Shown here: piece by piece, positions 8,546 to 17,583 of the stretch | How positions within the stretch are numbered: position 1 is the first letter of the stretch | Layout of the letters: every line of letters begins with the position of its first letter | Assembly (NCBI GenBank): GCA_910589665.1 | Contig: CAJUTR010000004.1 | Location: forward strand, 129,481-193,480 | Reading direction: 5' to 3' | From: an uncultured Eubacterium sp. | GTDB lineage: Bacteria; Bacillota; Clostridia; Lachnospirales; Lachnospiraceae | Length of the DNA: 64,000 bases | Notes under the pieces: generated by a model | The model's database searches: none | What the model was told of the DNA's origin: nothing | Seen by the model: the letters and a program-made list of their open reading frames with translations, nothing else | Made by a program: the position numbers and the translations under genes

Positions 8546-9229
8546 TCAATATCTGAATCCGTGCGGCATCGTTTCGCCGGTAAAATTTTGGAAATACCCG
8601 AGTACGCCCATAAGTGACGGATAGATCTCATATGCCAGATCCGCCATCTCTTCGTCCGGTTCCATAAGATCCGGAATCATAAAAACCCGCAGTCCGGCAG
8701 CATGCGCCGAGCGCACGCCGTGAAACGAGTCCTCGACGGCAAATGTCATCGCCGGATCGACACCCAGTTCGCGGCAGGCGCGTACGTATATTTCCGGGTG
8801 CGGCTTACTATAGGTAACCATATCGCCGCCGATGATCACCTGAAAAAATTTGAGGAGCCCAGCCTGTTTAAGCTCCTGCTCGGCTGTCTTCCTTCGTGTC
8901 GAGGTCGCAAGTCCCATCTGATAACCGTTCACTTTCAGAAAACTGAGAAGTTCTCTCGCGCCCCGCTTCACCGGAATGCCATTTGCGTCCACCTTCCTGC
9001 GAAATACAAATGACGTTTCTTGACGAAATTTTTCATAATCCAGATCTTCCCCAAAATTTCCGCAGACGATCTGCCTCGTCTCCGAAGAATTCGTCCCAAT
9101 ACACAAACGGAACACCTCCTCAATGCCGTTCAGACCGTATTTCTCCCCGACCACCTTCCAGCATGACAGTACGAGCGCCTCCGTATCAAACAGGAGGCCG
9201 TCCATATCAAAAACAACCGTTTTATTCAT
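8546..9229 (-). CDS. HAD-superfamily phosphatase, subfamily IA
   Basis: A second beta-phosphoglucomutase-like HAD hydrolase (227 residues). Motif I is VFDMDGLLFDTE, motif II LATSTRRKTAE with the catalytic Thr/Ser, motif III the KPHPEIYVRA lysine, and motif IV AVEDSFHGVRSA. The cap domain lies between motif I and II. The C-terminus has an unusual tail after the HAD core (LGYFQNFTGETMPHGFRY). The start at 9229 follows GGAGG with 6-base spacing. It lies 57 bp downstream of the Na/Pi cotransporter and may be co-transcribed. Substrate unknown; sugar phosphates are typical of the family. Confidence 0.87.
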   Translation of the reverse strand: MNKTVVFDMDGLLFDTEALVLSCWKVVGEKYGLNGIEEVFRLCIGTNSSETRQIVCGNFGEDLDYEKFRQETSFVFRRKVDANGIPVKRGARELLSFLKVNGYQMGLATSTRRKTAEQELKQAGLLKFFQVIIGGDMVTYSKPHPEIYVRACRELGVDPAMTFAVEDSFHGVRSAHAAGLRVFMIPDLMEPDEEMADLAYEIYPSLMGVLGYFQNFTGETMPHGFRY

Positions 9230-9286
9230 CCTTATCCTCCAAATGTGCAACGTAAACGACTTTTTCCCTGGCTTTTCACGCTCGCC

Positions 9287-11047
9287 TTACGGCAATTTAT
9301 ACTGATTTTTATACGCCATATATTTTTCATGGAACGGCGTATTTTTCCCTTTGTCCAGCGTATCGAGATACCCGTGCGGATCAAACGAATCCTCCCTGAG
9401 CTGTATGACACACACGCCGATGTTCGAACAGTGGTCGGCAACTCGTTCAAAATTCGTAGCCAGATCATTGAGGATCAAGCCGGCCTCGATCGTACATTTC
9501 CCATTCTGAAGCCGTTTGACATGACGTTTTTTCACTTTTTTGTTCAGGCGGTCCACGACTTCTTCCAAAGGCTCGATCTCATTTGCCGCATGTATATCCT
9601 CATTGGTAAACACCTCTACCGCAAGATCTAAAATATGTGTGACAGCCTCGGAAAATACAGCCACCTCTTCAGACGCCTTATCGGAAAACCGGATCTTCTT
9701 TTCCTTTTTCTTTTTTGCCGTCCCCCAGATGTTCACCGCATGGTCGGAAATACGTTCAAAATCACTGATACAGTGAAGGATCATCGTCAGCGTACGGCTG
9801 TCGTTTTCCGATAGATTTTTCGCGCTCAGTTTCACTAGATAGTTTCCGAGTTCATCCTCATACCGATCGATTTCATCCTCGTCAGCGGAAACTGATTTCG
9901 CTACTTCCTCGTCGTAATGATCGACCAGGGACACGGCATTGATCAATGTCGTTTTGGAAAGCTGCGCCATCGCCGCGGCTACCTGCCGGCACCTCTCCAC
10001 CGCAAAGGCCGGCTGCTCTAAGAAACGCTCATCGAGCAGCGAGAGGATCTCATGACGCCCGCGCTCTTTCTCATCCTCACGGATCGACTGATAAGCAAGA
10101 CGCTCTAGTCCTTTGGCAAACGGCAGGAGAACGATCGTCGCCACGATGTTAAATATACTGTGCATAACCGCAATACCGGCCGGTCCAGCCGCCTGTTCTA
10201 CAAATTCAAAATAGAAGACCGCGTGCAGGATATAGAATGCGATCATAAAGAGCGCCGTACCAAACAGGTTAAAATAAAGATGGACGAGCGAAGCCCGTTT
10301 CGCATTTTTATTCGCGCCGATCGCAGAAAGCAGCGCCGTACAGCACGTACCGATATTTTGTCCCATGATGATCGGAAATGCCGTTCCGTACGTGATTGAT
10401 CCCGTAGCGCAGAGCGCCTGCAAAATACCAACCGATGCGGAAGAACTCTGGATGACCGCCGTGAGGACAGCTCCAGCCAGCATGCCAAGGATCGGATTGG
10501 AAAACATCGTCAGGATATTCGTAAATTCCGGCACATCCGCCAGCGGTTTCACCGCCCCGCTCATCGTATCCATTCCAAACATCAATATGGCAAACCCTAG
10601 CAGGATCATACCGATGTCTTTCTTTTTCTGGCTTTTTAAAAACATCACAAAAATGATCCCGATCACCGCGAGAACTGGAGCGAAATTCGATGGTTTTAAA
10701 AACTGCATGAACAAGCTGTCACTCTCAATCCCGGATAAACTTAAAATCCAGGCCGTCACCGTCGTTCCGACGTTCGCTCCCATGATGATACCGATCGCCT
10801 GAGAAAGTTTCATGATCCCAGAGTTGACAAACCCGACAACCATAACGGTCGTCGCCGAAGACGACTGGATCACGGCCGTGACAAAAATGCCTAAAAATAC
10901 TGCTTTCACCGGATTTGAAGTCAGTTTTGCGAGAATCCTCTCAAGCCTGCCGCCCGCAATCTTCGTCAGTCCTTCCCCCATCGTATTCATACCGTATAAA
11001 AACAGGGCCAGGCCGCCTAGCATCGTAAGCACATCAAAGATCGTCAT
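9287..11047 (-). CDS. Na+/phosphate cotransporter (NptA/YjbB type) with C-terminal PhoU-like domain
   Basis: A 586-residue membrane protein that couples phosphate movement to sodium. The paired Na/Pi repeats are visible: VTAVIQSSSATTVMVVGF near residue 60 and LTAVIQSSSASVGILQAL near 200, each with the QSSSA substrate motif. About eight helices occupy residues 1-310. The rest is a cytoplasmic helical PhoU-like domain (EDELGNYLVKL, LHCISDFERISDHAVN), repeated near the end as NDLATNFERVADHCSNI. The start has AAAAAGGAG upstream and its own promoter at 11113-11141. No pst or pho gene lies beside it. Whether it imports or exports phosphate is not decidable from sequence. Confidence 0.92.
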   Translation of the reverse strand: MTIFDVLTMLGGLALFLYGMNTMGEGLTKIAGGRLERILAKLTSNPVKAVFLGIFVTAVIQSSSATTVMVVGFVNSGIMKLSQAIGIIMGANVGTTVTAWILSLSGIESDSLFMQFLKPSNFAPVLAVIGIIFVMFLKSQKKKDIGMILLGFAILMFGMDTMSGAVKPLADVPEFTNILTMFSNPILGMLAGAVLTAVIQSSSASVGILQALCATGSITYGTAFPIIMGQNIGTCCTALLSAIGANKNAKRASLVHLYFNLFGTALFMIAFYILHAVFYFEFVEQAAGPAGIAVMHSIFNIVATIVLLPFAKGLERLAYQSIREDEKERGRHEILSLLDERFLEQPAFAVERCRQVAAAMAQLSKTTLINAVSLVDHYDEEVAKSVSADEDEIDRYEDELGNYLVKLSAKNLSENDSRTLTMILHCISDFERISDHAVNIWGTAKKKKEKKIRFSDKASEEVAVFSEAVTHILDLAVEVFTNEDIHAANEIEPLEEVVDRLNKKVKKRHVKRLQNGKCTIEAGLILNDLATNFERVADHCSNIGVCVIQLREDSFDPHGYLDTLDKGKNTPFHEKYMAYKNQYKLP

Positions 11048-11112
11048 TCTTTTTCTCCTTTTTCATGTTCTTCATTCTAATTGTTTTATTTTTTACATTG
11101 CTGCGCTTTTTT

Positions 11113-11141
11113 ATTATATCACATCATTCCTTTTCAAGAAA
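11113..11141 (-). promoter_or_regulatory. Promoter of the Na/Pi cotransporter
   Basis: On the minus strand there is an extended -10 box TGATATAAT (TATAAT at 11118-11113) and a weak -35 TTTCTT at 11141-11136 with a 17-base spacer. The start codon is 66 bp downstream. Confidence 0.65.
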
Positions 11142-11158
11142 GAAAATATTTATAAAAA

Positions 11159-11197
11159 GAAATAAGCATCACATCGAACGTGGTGAATGCTTATTTC
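11159..11197. terminator. Bidirectional intrinsic terminator
   Basis: GAAATAAGCAT at 11159-11169 pairs with ATGCTTATTTC at 11187-11197, with further pairing of CAC/GTG inside. On the minus strand it lies just after the two-TM protein gene (ends 11231) and closes the 11.2-15.2 kb island. Confidence 0.7.
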
Positions 11198-11230
11198 TAT
11201 CTGACCCAGTAATCAAACGTTTTTTGTACC

Positions 11231-11857
11231 TTAACATTTCAGCTCCGCGGGCACGATGTTCCCCTCACCGATCACGTGCCCATAGTTATAAATTAAAAAC
11301 TTCTGCGCCCGGTACCATATGATATTCCGTTCCCCGCCCTGATCCTGAACGGGGACTGCGATCATGCGCACTCTCGCCTTCTTCCAAAACAGGCCGTAAC
11401 GCTTTTGGATCCGAACATACAAGACCTCACTGATCGGGGTACCATCCGCGGCAAAAAAACGGACTGGAAAAATCATGTTATTGATCAGACGGAGCCGCGG
11501 CAGTCCAATTCCTCCCTGACGGATGCTGTACCAGCGAATCAACGCCCTCCCCAGTTCAGGTTCCGAAGCACACTTTCGTTCGCCTTTTTTGAACAATGGA
11601 TAGTAACGAGATGTTACCACATAAACAAACTGGATGGCTATGCAGGAACATCCTCCTATCCCATAAAGATGTGGTCCCTTCGAGAAGCTTCGAAGCACAA
11701 AGAGTATACAGAAATATGTTCCGACTGTTAAAACGATACCTACATCAAGCGAAAGATAAAGCTTTGTTTTACCATCATACTGCTGAGCCTGTGTTGTATC
11801 CACACTCTCCGCACACCACGGACACTTCGACCACTCAATTGCCTTAAAACCGAACAT
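11231..11857 (-). CDS. Hypothetical two-TM membrane protein with N-terminal CxxC
   Basis: I do not recognise this family. The 208-residue protein starts with a short KCPWC motif (Cys12, Cys15) that could bind zinc alone or as a dimer. Two hydrophobic segments follow at about 30-52 and 62-82, then a basic cytoplasmic domain of about 120 residues rich in Arg, Lys and aromatic residues. It starts 18 bp after the stop of the 1091-residue secreted protein, with GAAGGGAG as ribosome binding site, so the two are one operon. Possible roles are membrane anchor, signalling partner, or immunity-like protein for the secreted product; all are inference. The terminator at 11159-11197 ends the unit. Confidence 0.6.
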   Translation of the reverse strand: MFGFKAIEWSKCPWCAESVDTTQAQQYDGKTKLYLSLDVGIVLTVGTYFCILFVLRSFSKGPHLYGIGGCSCIAIQFVYVVTSRYYPLFKKGERKCASEPELGRALIRWYSIRQGGIGLPRLRLINNMIFPVRFFAADGTPISEVLYVRIQKRYGLFWKKARVRMIAVPVQDQGGERNIIWYRAQKFLIYNYGHVIGEGNIVPAELKC

Positions 11858-11875
11858 GCGAAACTCCCTTCTAGA

Positions 11876-14800
11876 TCATTTTAAATAATCTTCGTGACCG
11901 TATTCACTTCCCAATTGGATATAGGATGGCTCATTTGTTCCATTCATAACAAATTCAGCGATGCTTTGCTTGATCTCTGATTCTTTCATCGGATTTTTTA
12001 CTCCCCTCTGAATACAGACATGAATAATATCATCCCCCACACAAACAGTTGTATTCTTCAGTGCAGAAACAATATTAATCGCGTCAATTGTTTTCAAAAT
12101 ACCTATGGCAAGATATTTTTGTGGTTTTGCCTTGGCATTTCTTTCAATATAATCCGCACATAAACCTATGGTTTTCTTTACACCAAAACCAGCCTTATCC
12201 ATATTTTCATATCCCTCCCATTCTGTTCCGGCAACTATAATATCCCATAGATGTCCGAGTGGCTTACAACATTGAGATATCCCCATTCCTGCCAACACAG
12301 AATAGAATCCATCATACCACCCCAAGCTCCCAAGAGTCACTTTACTATGCGTAATATATACCGCTCCCTGAACCTTATACCTTTCCCCTTTGCACACCCC
12401 ATTTTTATCTGAATACGCATACTTATTTTTGTACTGGTCTTTTTTACGAATCTTCATCATTTTATTTAATAATAACTTTTCATTTCTACATAAATTTTCG
12501 TACCCCTTTTCTGTCCGCAAGGCAGCATAGTACGAAAACATAGCTGCCAAACAAAACATTGACTGCTTATCTTCCACCGATAAAATATTTTTGTCCTGCA
12601 TCTCCGGGCGTTCAAACTTATAACCACACTTATCACACACATAATACGTATCCTTCAAAGTCAGCTTTCTGTGGTTTGTAGCTTTCCCTGGCTCCCTTCC
12701 GCCGCAATATCCATGCCACGGATAGGGATCATATTTATCTGATAATCCATCATGATCCGTATCTTTCACTTTAGGGTTACTGCGCAGCAAAAAGTATCTT
12801 ACCTTTTTTACTTTTCCAATTTGGATTGTTTTATTCAGATACTTCATTTGTCCAAGAGCAGACGAGTAATCAAAGCCATACTCTTCACCATCCGTAAGAC
12901 CATCTTTATCCGTATCTGCCTTAGATGTACTGGTCTTTATCAATTTACCATTTGGCAGGCGTACTCCATTTTTTTCAAAGATATCATAAACCCCGTCTTT
13001 ATCCGAATCTGTCGTATCTATCTTATCCAATGAAACATTTTGGATTTTTGCAAATACCACTTCGATGTCAGCTGTCGTGGGACAATGATAATATTCCCCG
13101 CCTGTTACGTTAGCATATTTTTTCAAACTTTCACTATACTTTGCACTTCCAACATTAACAGTATATATATGAATTCCTTTTTTTACTGCACGTTCCGCAA
13201 CTTCTTCTTCATATTTTAACTGACCGTCACTAATAAGAATAATAACCTTGTTTGCATTTTTTCCATCTTTTAACGCCGAGATTGATTTTTTTAGTCCGTT
13301 TTCTATATCGGTCCCATTCTCATCTGCAATTGCCAGCTCTTTTATTTTTTTCTGTAATTCCGTCTTAGATGTATCTAACTGGCTAATAAGTTTTGTCGTT
13401 CCACCAAAACTTACTAGACCTCCCCTGTCTTTTGATGCTTGTTCACTTACGAAAGAGGATAATGCCTTCTTCGCTGTTTTTAACCTGTCATCAATATCCA
13501 TGCTTTTTGATGTGTCCACGGCGTACATAAAATCAAAATAGGCACACTTTCCCCTGTAATCAATTTCTTTTGACCATGTTTCAAACCAAATCTTGCGATC
13601 CACAAGCATATACTTGGAAAAATGGGTTGTTGTCAATGTAACAATATTGTTTTCTGTATCAATTTCAACCTTTTCCTGTAGTTCATACCATTGACTGGCC
13701 TCATCGTACCATAACACCCCTAAATCCTCTTCCTTTGTTTCCTTCAACTTGTTTTCATCATAGTAGAACTTCACTTTTGCCTCATCAAAATCCACTTTAC
13801 TTGTAAGTTCTATCGGAACACCGATCAGTCCCTCTACATCTGTACTCAATAAATCAACATTGTAAATATTTTCAATCATTACTTCATTGCCAATATATCC
13901 ATTTGTTTTCAAAGACACACTGACATCTTTCAGCTGCTCAGATGGATCATCCATATTTTCTGTTAATGTCTGATACATTTTTTCATCCGGATCCTTCACC
14001 CCGTTACCATCCGTGTCCTTCAATAACGGACTGAAACCCATCGCCACTTCGTCTCCGTCTTTTAACGTATCTCCATCTGTATCTTCTTCCAACGGATCCG
14101 TTTTATAAGAATTTATTTCTTCAAAATCATTCAAACCATCTCCATCGGTATCCTTTTCAAAAGGATCGGTTCCAAACTTATACTCCTGGAGATTACTTAA
14201 TTTGTCTCCATCAAAATCTTCATCTCCATCCGCAATCCCATCGTGGTCTGTATCCGCCAATACGGGAGAAGTTTCCAATTCGCAATACTCGTAAGCATCC
14301 GGTAGACCATCTTCGTCCGTATCCGCCTTTTCATAATCCGAACCTATTTCTAATTCTGTTAAATTAGAGAGTCCGTCTCCATCTGTATCTGCCTGTTTAA
14401 AATCTTGAAACGAAATGTGCCGCATAAATGTATTTTTAATTGTGTCCCCCTTCTTTCCACCATCACCCATGACACCAATTGTTAAGGATTCTCCACTTTT
14501 AATATTAGAATTAAACCCTTTATTTCTAATATGGTACTGCCCCTCCTTCTTTTTAACTAGATCGGCACTCCAGTACCATGTAATGTCCCTGTCAAAATCA
14601 AAAAACAGTTCCCAGTCCTCAATCGTTTCCTCGCCGATATTCTTTATCGTTATCTCTCCTGTAAATCCCGAATTCCAGTCACTGTTCTCTTTATATGAAA
14701 TCTCATACCGGTCTTCCTGAACATCTGATACAAAATTAACAATCTGGAAATTAGAAGGCTTTGCTATACGATCCTCATAACTAGCCGTAAATCCAAAACT

Positions 14801-15151
14801 TTGTGATGCCCCCTTTTCAATATCCTGATTCCAGTCATTGTTATCTATGAAATAGCAATCACCATCACTGTAAATTATTTGTGCATTCCATATGTTTTCT
14901 ATTTTAAAATCCGAATTGAAATACAAACTCCAGTTATGAATTACCTCTTTTCCCGTATTGCGAATCGTTATTTCTCCATTAAAATGTCCATCCCATTCAG
15001 AAGATATTTTAAAGGCCACCTCATAATCGTTTCTTTTTTCTACAATACCTACCGCCTGTGTCGTTTTTGCATCCGCTTTCATATTTACCATACTAAAATC
15101 ACACAATAAAAATGCGAAAACCAATACCACTGCAACAACTTTCTTTATCAC
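11876..15151 (-). CDS. Large secreted protein: two CBM-like modules, TSP3 repeats, VWA domain, unknown C-terminus
   Basis: A 1091-residue exported protein. The GTG start at 15151 has AAGGAGG 8 bases upstream and begins a clean signal peptide (KKVVAVVLVFAFLLC); the longer frame to 15370 is spurious. Two beta-sandwich modules resembling CBM2-type cellulose-binding domains occupy about 37-135 and 140-235 (EWDGHFNGEITIRNTG and DWNSGFTGEITIKNIG). Residues 254-390 are thrombospondin type 3 calcium repeats (DTDGDGLSNL, DTDEDGLPD and others). A VWA domain follows at 540-707 with MIDAS DTSKS and a GTD motif, then more TSP3 repeats to about 805. The last 285 residues have a CDKCGYKF motif, several cysteines and no family I recognise. 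There is no LPXTG or other anchor. DNA and codon use are clearly AT-richer than the flanks, suggesting transfer. Confidence 0.8.
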   Translation of the reverse strand: MIKKVVAVVLVFAFLLCDFSMVNMKADAKTTQAVGIVEKRNDYEVAFKISSEWDGHFNGEITIRNTGKEVIHNWSLYFNSDFKIENIWNAQIIYSDGDCYFIDNNDWNQDIEKGASQSFGFTASYEDRIAKPSNFQIVNFVSDVQEDRYEISYKENSDWNSGFTGEITIKNIGEETIEDWELFFDFDRDITWYWSADLVKKKEGQYHIRNKGFNSNIKSGESLTIGVMGDGGKKGDTIKNTFMRHISFQDFKQADTDGDGLSNLTELEIGSDYEKADTDEDGLPDAYEYCELETSPVLADTDHDGIADGDEDFDGDKLSNLQEYKFGTDPFEKDTDGDGLNDFEEINSYKTDPLEEDTDGDTLKDGDEVAMGFSPLLKDTDGNGVKDPDEKMYQTLTENMDDPSEQLKDVSVSLKTNGYIGNEVMIENIYNVDLLSTDVEGLIGVPIELTSKVDFDEAKVKFYYDENKLKETKEEDLGVLWYDEASQWYELQEKVEIDTENNIVTLTTTHFSKYMLVDRKIWFETWSKEIDYRGKCAYFDFMYAVDTSKSMDIDDRLKTAKKALSSFVSEQASKDRGGLVSFGGTTKLISQLDTSKTELQKKIKELAIADENGTDIENGLKKSISALKDGKNANKVIILISDGQLKYEEEVAERAVKKGIHIYTVNVGSAKYSESLKKYANVTGGEYYHCPTTADIEVVFAKIQNVSLDKIDTTDSDKDGVYDIFEKNGVRLPNGKLIKTSTSKADTDKDGLTDGEEYGFDYSSALGQMKYLNKTIQIGKVKKVRYFLLRSNPKVKDTDHDGLSDKYDPYPWHGYCGGREPGKATNHRKLTLKDTYYVCDKCGYKFERPEMQDKNILSVEDKQSMFCLAAMFSYYAALRTEKGYENLCRNEKLLLNKMMKIRKKDQYKNKYAYSDKNGVCKGERYKVQGAVYITHSKVTLGSLGWYDGFYSVLAGMGISQCCKPLGHLWDIIVAGTEWEGYENMDKAGFGVKKTIGLCADYIERNAKAKPQKYLAIGILKTIDAINIVSALKNTTVCVGDDIIHVCIQRGVKNPMKESEIKQSIAEFVMNGTNEPSYIQLGSEYGHEDYLK

Positions 15152-15202
15152 GATACCTTCCTCCTTTTTGCTATTTGAATAATTGCCTGCATTTGTGTTT
15201 AT

Positions 15203-15208
15203 ATCATA
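15203..15208 (-). promoter_or_regulatory. Extended -10 promoter of the secreted VWA/TSP3 protein
   Basis: TGGTATGAT on the minus strand (TATGAT at 15208-15203) forms an extended -10 element, about 45 bp before the GTG start. No good -35 is seen at 17-bp distance. The rest of 15152-15414 is AT-rich and holds no gene I can support. Confidence 0.45.
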
Positions 15209-15414
15209 CCATATATTCCCAATGTCGTCCATAAAACAATACTTATTTCTAAATATTTTTTCACTAGGAACAATAGTTTGTACTAAGGCACTTATGATTA
15301 TACCTATAATTAAGCATCCGTGCCGATCCATCACTAACTCCAACACAATGCCATCAAAGGAAAAGATCAATCACTTCAACGCTATGGGCAATTCATGGTA
15401 TAATGAACAAATCC

Positions 15415-15464
15415 AAAAAGAGTGCGAAAAGCACTCCATTTTTGTTCTTTTCGCACTCCTTTTT
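15415..15464. terminator. Bidirectional intrinsic terminator after folC
   Basis: AAAAAGAGTGCGAAAAG (15415-15431) pairs with CTTTTCGCACTCCTTTTT (15447-15464), with A- and T-runs on both sides. It lies directly downstream of folC on the minus strand and isolates it from the secreted-protein gene. Confidence 0.85.
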
Positions 15465-15469
15465 CACAT

Positions 15470-16795
15470 TTAATCCCAGTAATCATACGCCCCCTTCAAA
15501 AACGAGAGAGATCCAAATATGAAAATGACCGCATCCCTATGCTGTTTTGCCAGGTCGAATGCTTCTGATAACATCCCGCACGCAACCGCTCGATCCGCCG
15601 CTTTTTCTGCCTTCGCTGCCTCATTCAGCGCACATGCGTTCAACACACTTGCCAGCTCTTCTGCCGCGAGCGCGCGCTCCGACGGCGGCGTTACCGTATA
15701 AATCTGGGAAAAGGTGTGTCCGATCATCTTAGCCATCGCGTGATAGTCTTTGTCCGCAAACACGCCCATAACAGCTACTTTATCTTCTGTTTCAAAATAG
15801 GTATTTACGGATCGCAAAAAACCGTTCATCCCGTCTGGGTTGTGCGCACCATCTACCACGACGCACGGCATCTCGCTTATGACTTCAAACCGCCCGCGCC
15901 ACCTCGCCCCCGCCAGTCCGCGTCGGATCTCATCCTCTGTCAGCGGAGAATGCCCCGCTGACGGAGCATGTAGCATTTCGGCACACTCGATGGCCAGGCA
16001 CGCATTTTCCACCTGATACAGGCCGGGCATCGAGATCCGCAAATCCCGGTACTGCTTATAATCAAACCGCGTACCCGAAAGCGTGCTCTCTCTGATCCGG
16101 ATGTTCTTTTGCAGGACCTCACTCCACTCACAGCCGCGTTCACGACACTTATCCGATAGACAAGCGGCCGCCGCCGCATCGTGCTGGCACATGACGACCG
16201 GCACATGTTCTTTTATGATGCCCGCCTTCTGGGCGGCGATCTGCTCGATCGTATCACCCAAAAACTTCATATGATCCATCGCAACCGGCGTAATGACAGC
16301 ACACGCCGTCGTTGTAATGATATTCGTCGCATCGAGAAGACCACCCATACCCGTCTCGAGCACGACAAGGTCGCACTGCCAGTCCGCAAACGCCAAAAAC
16401 GCCGCGGCCGTCTCGATCTCAAATTCGGTTGGAATGCCATCCCCGCACCTCTTCATCTGCTCGACCACCGCAAGAATAGCTGTCAGATACCGCGCCATCT
16501 CCTCTTCTGTTACATAGACTGTTTCGCCGTCCTGCTCATACCGGATGCTCTCTCTCTCTGAAAAAACCGCCGGCGAGACAAAACGCCCTACCTTCCATCC
16601 GGCGGCGGCATACATCGAACTGATAAACGCCGCCGTCGAGCCTTTTCCGTTCGTGCCCGCCACATGGATAAAAGAAAGCCCGGCCTGGGGGTCACCGAGA
16701 AGCTGCATCAGCTTCCTCGTGACCTCCAGCCCCGGCTTGATCTTCGCTCCCACCTGAATCTGTTTTACATATTCCGTTGCTTCCCTGTAGTTCAT
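15470..16795 (-). CDS. folC: Folylpolyglutamate synthase/dihydrofolate synthase
   Basis: FolC adds glutamate to folates and, in many bacteria, to dihydropteroate, in the cytoplasm. The Mur-ligase-type P-loop is HVAGTNGKGSTAAF near residue 45, followed by the omega-loop region with GRFVSPAVFSERESI. TGMGGLLDATNII, the ligase core motif PVAMDHMKFLGDTIEQIAAQK and the C-terminal VVDGAHNPDGM are all present. Length 441 is typical. Its start overlaps the ABC ATPase stop by ATGA, so it is translationally coupled to the importer genes. A strong terminator follows. Substrate preference between dihydropteroate and folates cannot be told from sequence. Confidence 0.94.
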   Translation of the reverse strand: MNYREATEYVKQIQVGAKIKPGLEVTRKLMQLLGDPQAGLSFIHVAGTNGKGSTAAFISSMYAAAGWKVGRFVSPAVFSERESIRYEQDGETVYVTEEEMARYLTAILAVVEQMKRCGDGIPTEFEIETAAAFLAFADWQCDLVVLETGMGGLLDATNIITTTACAVITPVAMDHMKFLGDTIEQIAAQKAGIIKEHVPVVMCQHDAAAAACLSDKCRERGCEWSEVLQKNIRIRESTLSGTRFDYKQYRDLRISMPGLYQVENACLAIECAEMLHAPSAGHSPLTEDEIRRGLAGARWRGRFEVISEMPCVVVDGAHNPDGMNGFLRSVNTYFETEDKVAVMGVFADKDYHAMAKMIGHTFSQIYTVTPPSERALAAEELASVLNACALNEAAKAEKAADRAVACGMLSEAFDLAKQHRDAVIFIFGSLSFLKGAYDYWD

Positions 16796-17583
16796 AGCAA
16801 TGCCCTATCGTTATCGAAATCTTCTCCGCTCACATCCGCAAATTTATGAAGCAGGTCATCAACGGTCAGTTTCTTCTTCTCCTCGCCCGCTATATCTAAG
16901 ATCACTTTTCCGTTATTCATCATGATCAGGCGGTTTCCGTTAGCGATCGCATCCTTCATATTATGCGTGATCATCAGCGTCGTAAGGTTATCTTTGCGAA
17001 TGATGTTATTCGTCGTCTCCAACACCTTTGCTGCCGTCTTCGGATCAAGCGCCGCCGTGTGTTCGTCGAGCAAAAGAAGCTTTGGCTTCTTGAGCGTCGC
17101 CATCAAAAGCGTTACCGCCTGTCTCTGTCCGCCAGACAACAGGCCGACTTTCGAGGTGATGCGGTCTTCGAGTCCCAGATCGAGTATTTTCAAAAGTTCC
17201 CGGAATTCGTTTTTTTCTTTTTTCGAAATCCCGCTCCGCAGTCCGCGCTTTTTCCCGCGCCTCGCCGCCAGCGCAAGGTTCTCATCAATCCCCATCGTAG
17301 CCGCCGTTCCCATCATCGGATCCTGAAATACCCTGCCCAGATAGGCGGCCCGCTTATGTTCTGACACTTTTGTCACATCGACGCCATCGATACGGATGCT
17401 GCCCTGATCGACATACCACACGCCGGCGAGCGCATTTAGAAGCGTGGATTTTCCTGCGCCATTTCCGCCGATGACCGTGACAAAATCACCCGGATCCAGC
17501 CGGAGAGAGAGACCGTCCAATGCCAGCTTTTCGTTTACCGTACCGGGATTAAACGTCTTGTAAATACTATTTACTTCCAGCAT
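16792..17583 (-). CDS. ABC transporter ATP-binding protein (TrpW-like)
   Basis: The ATPase of an importer, 263 residues. Walker A is GGNGAGKSTLLN, the signature is LLSGGQRQAVTLLMATL, and the Walker B region reads LLLLDEHTAALDPKTA. The unusual DEHTAALDP in place of DEPTxGLDP and the MATL after the signature are typical of the family that accompanies PF04392 substrate-binding proteins (TrpX/TrpY type, aromatic amino acids). It overlaps the permease gene by 17 bp and folC by 4 bp. Substrate assignment is by family only. Confidence 0.9.
   Translation of the reverse strand: MLEVNSIYKTFNPGTVNEKLALDGLSLRLDPGDFVTVIGGNGAGKSTLLNALAGVWYVDQGSIRIDGVDVTKVSEHKRAAYLGRVFQDPMMGTAATMGIDENLALAARRGKKRGLRSGISKKEKNEFRELLKILDLGLEDRITSKVGLLSGGQRQAVTLLMATLKKPKLLLLDEHTAALDPKTAAKVLETTNNIIRKDNLTTLMITHNMKDAIANGNRLIMMNNGKVILDIAGEEKKKLTVDDLLHKFADVSGEDFDNDRALL

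Noticed and set aside
11405..11847. Plus-strand frames opposite the two-TM protein gene
   Set aside because: No ribosome binding site and no features; the minus-strand gene has a strong site and fits the operon.
15152..15370. N-terminal extension of the secreted VWA protein to 15370
   Set aside because: Extension contains the promoter and lies ahead of a perfect ribosome binding site plus signal peptide at GTG 15151.
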